This document shows, piece after piece, positions 58,524-64,000 of a DNA stretch of 64,000 bases. The stretch is taken from assembly GCF_004340945.1 (NCBI RefSeq), contig NZ_SLYD01000003.1:248001-312000 (forward strand), read 5' to 3'. The position numbers were made by a program, and so were the translations under genes. Source of the stretch: Sphingomonas sp. PP-F2F-A104-K0414. Its GTDB lineage: Bacteria; Pseudomonadota; Alphaproteobacteria; Sphingomonadales; Sphingomonadaceae. Positions within the stretch are counted from its first letter, which is position 1; every line of letters begins with the position of its first letter. The notes beneath the pieces were generated by a model that was not told the origin of the DNA, ran no database searches, and saw only the letters and a list, made by a program, of their open reading frames with translations.

Positions 58524-58932
58524 GAAGGGCCCGCTCGGCAGCGGCCATTTCGGTACGCCCAAGGCCGACGCGCCCGCACCAGCGCCTGCGCCGCAGACCA
58601 CTGCCGCACAGCCCGCGCCGACGCCAACGCCCGCCGCCCCGACTCCGCAGGCCGCGCCCGCAGCGCCGGCCCAGGCTGTCGACGTCGAGGCCGTCCTCTC
58701 GGGCATCGCATCGAAGAAGGGTTCGGACCTCAACTGGCGCACCTCGATCGTCGACCTGATGAAGCTGCTCGATCTCGATTCGAGCCTCGACAACCGCAAG
58801 GAGCTCGCCACCGAGCTCGGCTATACCGGTGCGAAGGACGGCAGCGCCGAGATGAACATGTGGCTGATCAAGGCCGTGATGCGCGAGCTGGCAAAGAACG
58901 GCGGCACCGTGCCGGCCAATCTCAAGGATTGA
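58483..58932 (+). CDS. DUF3597 domain protein
   Basis: A 149-residue protein. MSIFSKIKSAIFG begins the typical N-terminus. An Ala-Pro-Gln linker (about residues 24-66) follows, and the DUF3597 domain (VDVEAVLSGIASKKGSDLNWRTSIVDLMKLLDLDSSLDNRKELATELGY) ends with AEMNMWLIKAVMRELAKNGG. The function is unknown, although the domain resembles peptidoglycan-associated or phage-tail-like small helical domains. A hairpin terminator follows 6 bp after the stop. Confidence 0.85.
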   Translation: MSIFSKIKSAIFGEKGPLGSGHFGTPKADAPAPAPAPQTTAAQPAPTPTPAAPTPQAAPAAPAQAVDVEAVLSGIASKKGSDLNWRTSIVDLMKLLDLDSSLDNRKELATELGYTGAKDGSAEMNMWLIKAVMRELAKNGGTVPANLKD

Positions 58933-58938
58933 GCCGCA

Positions 58939-58970
58939 ATCGGCGCCGGCAACCAAACCCCGGCGCCGAT
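58939..58970 (+). terminator. Terminator-type hairpin after the DUF3597 gene
   Basis: ATCGGCGCCGG pairs exactly with CCGGCGCCGAT around a 10-base loop, followed by CATTACG; there is no strong U-run. Confidence 0.6.
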
Positions 58971-59009
58971 CATTACGCCTTCAGTATCAACCCACTGAAA
59001 GGACACGAA

Positions 59010-59423
59010 ATGCGCGTTGCGATGCTGGGCCTGCTGGCCGCCTCTACCCTGGTTGCCGGCTGCGTCGGCGACGGAGGCAGCCGCTACGGCGTCGACCCGC
59101 GCTATCGCTCCTACGACTATAACCGCGTCGACCCCGCGTACGGCGGCTACGATGCCGGTCGCTATTACCGTGACGATGCACGGTATCGCGAGCGCCGCCT
59201 GTCGCGCAACGACCGCGTCTATCGCGGCAATGACGGCCGCTATTATTGCCGCCGCAACGACGGCACCACCGGCCTGATCGTCGGCGGAGTCGCGGGCGGC
59301 GTGCTCGGTAACGTCATCGCTCCCGGCGGCTCGGGCCTGCTCGGTACCGTGCTCGGTGCAGCCGGCGGCGCGCTTGCCGGCCGTGCGGTGGATCGCTCCA
59401 GCAACGACACGCGTTGCCGTTAA
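59010..59423 (+). CDS. Glycine-zipper (17-kDa surface antigen-like) lipoprotein
   Basis: A 137-residue lipoprotein with lipobox VAGC (about residues 14-17). A Tyr/Arg/Asp-rich middle (YRSYDYNRVDPAYGGYDAGR) follows, and then a C-terminal glycine-zipper 2TM motif (GLIVGGVAGGVLGNVIAPGG, GLLGTVLGAAGGALAGRAVD). It is related to the Rickettsia 17-kDa antigen and SlyB/PCP proteins of the outer membrane. AAAGGA lies 8 bases before the ATG. It is flanked by hairpins on both sides, so it is monocistronic. Confidence 0.85.
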   Translation: MRVAMLGLLAASTLVAGCVGDGGSRYGVDPRYRSYDYNRVDPAYGGYDAGRYYRDDARYRERRLSRNDRVYRGNDGRYYCRRNDGTTGLIVGGVAGGVLGNVIAPGGSGLLGTVLGAAGGALAGRAVDRSSNDTRCR

Positions 59424-59430
59424 ATTCCTC

Positions 59431-59458
59431 GACCGGCGCCGAAATATCGGCGCCGGTC
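59431..59458. terminator. Perfect GC-rich hairpin after the glycine-zipper gene
   Basis: GACCGGCGCCGA-AATA-TCGGCGCCGGTC is a perfect 12-bp stem 7 bp after the stop. It shares the core CGGCGCCG with the hairpin at 58939-58970. Confidence 0.7.
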
Positions 59459-59701
59459 GTGCTAAATTCTCGCCGTTGATGGCGGCGCGCACGAAAATAT
59501 TATCTGCGATAATCGACGCAGTTCTTGACCCATTTTACCGGCAAGATTTGCAATTCAGGCGGTCTTGGCCCATATAGCGATCAGCTACAGTCGCATATCG
59601 ACGGTTCTTGGCGCTTTGCGGCACCTTTCTCCTTCTTTCCCTGCTCCGCGGCACGGGTCGCCCGAACGTCGGGTTACTCTCTACTAAGAAGGAGCCACTT
59701 C

Positions 59702-59914
59702 ATGGCTATCACCGGAACCGTCAAGTTTTTTAACGCCGACAAGGGCTATGGCTTCATCGCGCCGGATGGCGGCGGCAACGATGCATTCGTGCACATCACC
59801 GCGGTTGAGCGCGCCGGCATGCCGACGCTGAACCAGAACCAGCGCGTCACCTACGAGCTCGAGCCCGACAAGCGTGGCAAGCAGTCGGCCGTGAACCTCC
59901 AGCCAGCCGATTGA
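59702..59914 (+). CDS. cspA: Cold-shock protein (CSD)
   Basis: A 70-residue single cold-shock domain that binds single-stranded RNA/DNA. RNP1 is KGYGFIAP and RNP2 is DAFVHIT; the first strand is GTVKFFNADKGYGF. AAGGAG precedes the ATG by 7 bases. The roughly 240-bp upstream gap includes a pyrimidine-rich stretch (CACCTTTCTCCTTCTTTCCCTGC) that could pair with the ribosome-binding site and act as a temperature-responsive leader, as in other csp genes. That is inference. Confidence 0.95.
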   Translation: MAITGTVKFFNADKGYGFIAPDGGGNDAFVHITAVERAGMPTLNQNQRVTYELEPDKRGKQSAVNLQPAD

Positions 59915-59920
59915 TCTCGC

Positions 59921-59940
59921 TGGCGGATTACGGTCCGCCA
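59921..59940 (+). terminator. Short hairpin after cspA
   Basis: TGGCGGA-TTACGG-TCCGCCA, 7-bp stem located 6 bp after the stop; weak terminator candidate. Confidence 0.45.
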
Positions 59941-60019
59941 ACCTGATCTCGGTTGCGATGCGGCGGCCATAACGGTCGCCGTATCACCCCTTTGAAATTT
60001 CCCGCAGGAGCGCACCAGC

Positions 60020-60250
60020 ATGGCCGATAATCCAGAATTTTACCGGGCCCGCGCTGATGAAGAGCGTCGCAACGGCGATGCCGCCCTCCTCGACAACGTC
60101 CGCGATCGCTGCCGTCGCGCCGAAAAGGCTTGGGACGACATGGCCTCACGCGCCGAACGCACCCAAATCCTCCGCGCCGCTCGCGAAGCTGCCCCTCCCG
60201 GTGGCGAGCGCATGATGATCGGCACCCCGTCGATGGTCCCCGCTGAATAA
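60020..60250 (+). CDS. Small hypothetical helical protein
   Basis: A 76-residue protein of a kind common in sphingomonads: MADNPEFYRARADEERRNGDAALLDNVRDRCRRAEKAWDDMASRAERTQ is a charged long helix, ending with a short Pro/Gly tail. No domain is recognised. It has its own terminator 30 bp downstream. A structural or nucleic-acid-associated role is possible from the charge pattern only. Confidence 0.7.
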   Translation: MADNPEFYRARADEERRNGDAALLDNVRDRCRRAEKAWDDMASRAERTQILRAAREAAPPGGERMMIGTPSMVPAE

Positions 60251-60280
60251 GTGCGTACGGATCTCGGTTGAGGTAAATTG

Positions 60281-60310
60281 AACCCGGGTGCAGCGATGCG
60301 CTCGGGTTTT
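60281..60310 (+). terminator. Rho-independent terminator
   Basis: AACCCG-G-GTGC / GCGC-T-CGGGTT stem followed by TTGCTTTGG, 30 bp after the preceding stop. Confidence 0.7.
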
Positions 60311-60342
60311 GCTTTGGTAGCTCGGAAGTAAAAAGCCAAAAA

Positions 60343-60480
60343 TGGGTTCGCGCAGAGGCGCAGAGGCGCAGAGAGCGCGGAGGTTCCAGCCGAACCGGAG
60401 GTTCCCCAAACTCTGGTAACGCCAGCTCCATCACCCCGAGCGAACCACCTCAGCGTCCTCTGCGCCTCCGCGCGAACCAA
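60343..60480. repeat. Inverted repeat (GGTTCGCGCAGAGGCGCAGAGGCGC family)
   Basis: The left arm (60343-60383) has GGTTCGCGCAGAGGCGCAGA; the right arm (60448-60480) ends GCCTCCGCGCGAACCAA. It is imperfect and diverged from the exact pair at 8591-8762. The 60251-60634 gap otherwise has no gene. Confidence 0.82.
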
Positions 60481-60591
60481 TCTTCTGTCAGACTGAGCGG
60501 CACTGCGGTGACCACCGGAAGCTGAACGAGCATTCTCCCTATCTCAACAGGGGGAGGAGCGCCCGCAGCGAAGTTCGGCAGCAAGGTTGGG

Positions 60592-60608
60592 GGGCGTTCA
60601 GAACGCCC
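60592..60608. other. 17-bp palindrome GGGCGTTC-A-GAACGCCC
   Basis: A perfect inverted repeat about a central A, 26 bp beyond the stop of the minus-strand hydrolase gene. It could be an operator or half of a terminator; no assignment is possible. Confidence 0.35.
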
Positions 60609-60634
60609 TAGTCAGGTGAAGATCGACGCCGCCG

Positions 60635-61663
60635 CTATTTCAGCGGCTTACCGGAGTCTTTCCACCGGTCGAGGATTTGCGATTCAGGTGGCAGCATGTC
60701 AGCGGCAACGGCGGCAGTCGTCTTGGCGTAAGCGGGCTTGGCGTCGGCAACCACCACCGGTGCAGACGGTGCAGAGACCGTAACCGCCGCCGCCGTTGCC
60801 GCGGCGATCATTTGCGGCGTCGGCGTCGAGGGAGTGATCGGCTGCACCATCATGTGCGGTCCCGGCAGCGGTTCGCCCCCTGCATAGCGTTGGGTGAACG
60901 CCGCCGAGGTGCCCCAATACCCCTTCCAGCGATGGAAGAAATGCGCGCCGACCACGTCGGTCATCACCATGCTGCGGTTCCATGCCGGCGTCACCGCATA
61001 GGTATGGTAATGCGTTGCGAGCCCGACCGGCGCGTAGACATAGCCCGCGAGCGCCATGCCCGCCGCCCGCGCCGCGCGCAGCCACGCCGCCCGCGCCGGG
61101 ATACGCGCCATCGCCCCGTCGCAGGCGAAGCTGAACTGGCAGCCGGCATGCTCGGAGCCTTGGTACACCACGCCGCATACCGTCCCTGGAAAGGCAGGAT
61201 GGCGCGCGCGGTTGAGGATGACCTGCGCCACCGCCTGCTGCCCTGAATCGGGTTCGGAGGCGGCTTCGTAGTAGATTGCGGCGGTCAGGCACTGGATCGC
61301 GCGGTCGCGGTCGATCGCCGACGCGCCCGCCATCGAGAAGGGCCGCGCCGGGACCACGCCGGCATCGAGCGCCGCCCCGGCTGGAATCGGCAAGGCGGGC
61401 AGGTCGATCGTGCCGGTGACACCGCTCGCAGGTGCCGCGATTTCCTGATCGGGGGAGGGGGCCGAGACCGATACGGGCGTCGCCGTGGCGACCATCGCCC
61501 GGTCCCGCGCGGCATTCCGGGCAGAGATCCCGCGCAGCGCGGCGTGCGCAGACATGCCGGCGCCGATCACCAGCACCGTGGCGACCATCGCCAACCAGAT
61601 GCGATGCATCGCCCGAACCGTCTGCACCCGAACGCGCACCGTGCTACCTCGAAATCTGCTCAC
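60635..61663 (-). CDS. SleB-type cell wall hydrolase
   Basis: A 342-residue exported or membrane-anchored muramidase-like enzyme. Hydrophobic residues about 22-42 form a signal anchor. The Hydrolase_2 domain (about 120-230) has CLTAAIYYEAASEPDSGQQAVAQVILNRARHPAFP with the catalytic Glu, then CQFSFACDG and GLATHYHTY. The C-terminal 90 residues are Ala/Pro/Val-rich. The first possible start is 61663; M19 (MHRIWLAM) at 61609 would give a more ordinary signal peptide. The family is named for spore cortex lysis but is widespread in non-sporulating alphaproteobacteria. Confidence 0.87.
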   Translation of the reverse strand: MSRFRGSTVRVRVQTVRAMHRIWLAMVATVLVIGAGMSAHAALRGISARNAARDRAMVATATPVSVSAPSPDQEIAAPASGVTGTIDLPALPIPAGAALDAGVVPARPFSMAGASAIDRDRAIQCLTAAIYYEAASEPDSGQQAVAQVILNRARHPAFPGTVCGVVYQGSEHAGCQFSFACDGAMARIPARAAWLRAARAAGMALAGYVYAPVGLATHYHTYAVTPAWNRSMVMTDVVGAHFFHRWKGYWGTSAAFTQRYAGGEPLPGPHMMVQPITPSTPTPQMIAAATAAAVTVSAPSAPVVVADAKPAYAKTTAAVAADMLPPESQILDRWKDSGKPLK

Positions 61664-61810
61664 GGGGGAAATGCCCCGACGAGCATGAAGATTCCGTGTA
61701 GCCGATATCGCGCGCAGGATCGCGCACCGATTCAGTCCGTCCCACCGCGGGACGATCGTCCCAATCGGCAGCGGGATGCTACACGAGGCGGTGCGTTCAG
61801 GCGGAGATCG

Positions 61811-64000
61811 TCAGCGCAAGTTTGCGGTATCGAGTTTCAAGGCAGCTTCGGGGATCACCTCGACGTTCGGATAGGCCTTGCGCAAGGGTTCGATGAACTG
61901 CTTGGCGTCGCCGACCACGACGATGCTGGCCGCTTTCGGGTCGAGCAACGCGACCGCAGCGGCCTGCACCGACGCCGGATCGACCGCACCGACCGCACCG
62001 GTATAGCGTTGCAGTTCGCCCAGCGGCACGCCGTTCTGGACATACGCCCCGAGGATCCCGGCAACCCCCGACGTCGTCTCGATTCCACGCCCGAAATTGC
62101 CGACCAGCACCGCCTTGCGCGTGTCGAGTTCAGCGGCAGGGACGGGGGCGGACCCCATTCGCGTCATCTCGGCGGCGATCAGCGTCACCACCTCGGCGGC
62201 GGTCGGGTTCTTGGTCTGCGTCCGCGCCGCGACGGTGCCCTGCGTCTTGCCCGCATCGAGCCCGCTGCCCGCGCCATAGGCCAGCCCGCGCTTGATCCGG
62301 ATTTCCTGGTTCAACCGCGACGAGAAGCCCCCGCCAAGCACCGTGTTGCCGACCGCCAGAGGATAATAGCGCGGATCGTTCCGCGCGATTGCCGGCCGCG
62401 CCACCACGACGCCCGCCTGACCCGCTTCGGGCATGTCGACGACGATCACGCGAGGCTTCGGGTAGGTGACCTGGGGCGCCGCGGCCGCCACGACGCTGCC
62501 CGACGTCCACCCGCCGAACTGTGCCTCGGCAAGCGTCTTCGCCTGCGCCGCGGTGACGTCGCCGACCATGATCAGCGTCGCCTGACCCGGCTGGAAACTC
62601 CGTGCATACGCCGCAGTGATGTCATTTCGCGTGATCGCCTTGAGCGACAACGGTGTGCCTCCGTTCGGTGCGCCATAAGGCGACGCGCCGAGGACGGCCC
62701 GATCCGCGACGAGCCCCGCGACCTGCGCCGGGTCCTTCAACGCCAGTGTCACTGCGTCGATCTGTTGCGTCCGCGCACGCTCGATCTCCTCGGACGCAAA
62801 CGCCGGGTTGATCGCGACATCCGCGAGGATCGCCATCGCCGGTGCGAGCTGGTCCGACTTCACCGTCACGTCGACCGCTGCGCCATCGCTGCCAGCCGAA
62901 CTGCCGATTGAGCCGCCAAGCCCCTCGACCGCCCGCGCGATCTGCGTAGCCGAGCGCGTCTTCGTGCCCTTGGTGAGCAACTCCGCCGACAGACTGCTGA
63001 CCCCTGCGCGGTTCGCCGGATCGGTCGCCGCGCCGCCCGCGGTCACCAGATAGGCGGTAACGATCGGCAGGTCGTGTCGCTCGACCGTCACCAGCCGCAT
63101 GCCGTTCCTAAGCCGCGTCTCCACCGGCTGCGGGATCGTCGGCGATACCGGTGCGCTAGGTGCTGGCGGCCGGACGCGCTGGCCTTCGGACGCAGGCGTC
63201 ACGATCTCGATATTCGCAGGCGCCTTCAGGTCGGCAACCTGCACGGTCGGCGCTATCGCGATCGTATCGGTAACGCCGGCCGCAGGCTTGGCGGCAAGCG
63301 GCATGTACCGGATCGTCGCCGACTGGCTCTCGCCCAGATATTTCCGCGCCACGCGCTGGATATCCGCCGCCGTTACCCGTGCAATCGCCGCAAGTTGCTT
63401 GTCCGCAGCTTGCGGATCACCGTCGACCAGCACCGCGGACGCCAGCGTGCTCGCCTTACCCTCGGCGGTCTCGCGCGACTGGATCGACTGGGTCAGAATC
63501 TCATTCTTGGCCTCGGCCAGTTCGGCGGCGGTCACCGGCGTATCGCGGAACCGCGCGATCTCGCGCTTCAACGCGGTTTCGCCCGCCTCGACCGTCTTGC
63601 CGCCCGCAAGGATGGCGTAGACGACCATGTTGCCGGTCGCCTGCTTGGTATCGAGGAACGCCTCGGCCGACTGCGCGAGCTGGTCACGGTACACGACGCT
63701 CTCGTACAGCCGCGAACTCTCGCCCGTCGCCAGCACGGCCTTCAGCACCATCAGCGCGGGAATGTCGGCGTCGCGATCCGGCGGCAGGTGATAGCTGACC
63801 AGCACCGCGGGCAACGGCGTGTTCGGTTCGTACACCGTCCGCGTGACGGCCTTGGTCCGCGCGGGCTCCGCTACCGTCACGCGCGGGATCGCTGCGGTCG
63901 GCTTCTTGATGCGCGCGAAATACTGGTCGACCCAGCCGTTGAGCTGCGCCGGATCGAAATTGCCGGACACGACGAGGATCGCATTGTCGGGTCGGTAATA
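61811..64000 (-). CDS. M16 family zinc metallopeptidase (C-terminal part; gene runs out of window)
   Basis: About 729 residues are visible up to the window edge (reading begins YYRPDNAILVVSGNFDP). This is the end of the first M16 domain and a complete second half. The HxxEH zinc motif of the first domain should lie just outside. The second M16 module (from VTVERHDLPIVTAYLVTAGG) lacks HxxEH, as in fused pitrilysin-like peptidases where that half is inactive. RIKRGLAYGAGSGLDA matches the R/Y substrate-binding motif. It is probably periplasmic. Confidence 0.9.
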   Translation of the reverse strand, partial: YYRPDNAILVVSGNFDPAQLNGWVDQYFARIKKPTAAIPRVTVAEPARTKAVTRTVYEPNTPLPAVLVSYHLPPDRDADIPALMVLKAVLATGESSRLYESVVYRDQLAQSAEAFLDTKQATGNMVVYAILAGGKTVEAGETALKREIARFRDTPVTAAELAEAKNEILTQSIQSRETAEGKASTLASAVLVDGDPQAADKQLAAIARVTAADIQRVARKYLGESQSATIRYMPLAAKPAAGVTDTIAIAPTVQVADLKAPANIEIVTPASEGQRVRPPAPSAPVSPTIPQPVETRLRNGMRLVTVERHDLPIVTAYLVTAGGAATDPANRAGVSSLSAELLTKGTKTRSATQIARAVEGLGGSIGSSAGSDGAAVDVTVKSDQLAPAMAILADVAINPAFASEEIERARTQQIDAVTLALKDPAQVAGLVADRAVLGASPYGAPNGGTPLSLKAITRNDITAAYARSFQPGQATLIMVGDVTAAQAKTLAEAQFGGWTSGSVVAAAAPQVTYPKPRVIVVDMPEAGQAGVVVARPAIARNDPRYYPLAVGNTVLGGGFSSRLNQEIRIKRGLAYGAGSGLDAGKTQGTVAARTQTKNPTAAEVVTLIAAEMTRMGSAPVPAAELDTRKAVLVGNFGRGIETTSGVAGILGAYVQNGVPLGELQRYTGAVGAVDPASVQAAAVALLDPKAASIVVVGDAKQFIEPLRKAYPNVEVIPEAALKLDTANLR

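Overview
The window is GC-rich chromosomal DNA that reads as a sphingomonad (Alphaproteobacteria, Sphingomonadales, Sphingomonas-like). Protein sequences, the TCA-cycle gene cluster, an alphaproteobacterial SOS box (GAAC-N7-GAAC), EcfG-type general-stress promoters and many short palindromic intergenic repeats all fit this. No rRNA, tRNA, CRISPR array or complete prophage was recognised.

Layout. 1-2.0 kb: end of a branched-chain 2-oxoacid dehydrogenase operon (E1 beta, E2) and a small bactofilin-like protein. 2.2-7.0 kb (minus strand): thiolase, glutathione reductase, a DUF4174 protein and glucose-6-phosphate isomerase. 7.1-9.8 kb: lepB-rnc-era. 10-12.6 kb: lgt, a sirtuin and a repeat-bearing lipoprotein. 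12.9-15.6 kb: class I fumarase, a metalloprotease-like pseudogene with three frameshifts, and a DUF2501 protein. 15.6-18.0 kb: a minus-strand candidate leader/sRNA unit, a lipoprotein, a PRC-barrel protein behind an EcfG promoter, and HigBA. 18.1-30 kb: uvrB, ferredoxin-NADP reductase, a VOC protein, an MBL hydrolase, an amidase, small membrane proteins, an acyltransferase and two tandem soluble chemoreceptors.

30.3-46.1 kb is a TCA supercluster: sdhCDA, a small membrane protein, hicBA, a ClpP-like protein, sdhB, a thioesterase, zapE, mdh, sucD, sucA, sucB and lpdA. sucC is not present between mdh and sucD. Two small GIY-YIG nuclease genes sit in this cluster, each bordered by palindromic repeat pairs. 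One fills the spacer between two 32-bp inverted arms whose empty counterparts occur elsewhere in the window.

46.9-64 kb: a diguanylate cyclase, an uncharacterised outer-membrane-protein operon, uvrA with an SOS box, an AT-rich island with a frameshifted DUF4062 gene, BrnTA, several sphingomonad hypothetical genes (one frameshifted), a DUF3597 protein, a glycine-zipper lipoprotein, a cold-shock protein, a SleB-type hydrolase and the 3' part of an M16 peptidase gene.

The most interesting signal is the network of paired palindromic repeats and its association with the GIY-YIG ORFs. It has the layout expected of a REP-like mobile system that uses a GIY-YIG nuclease. One repeat pair has become in-frame coding sequence inside the E2 gene.
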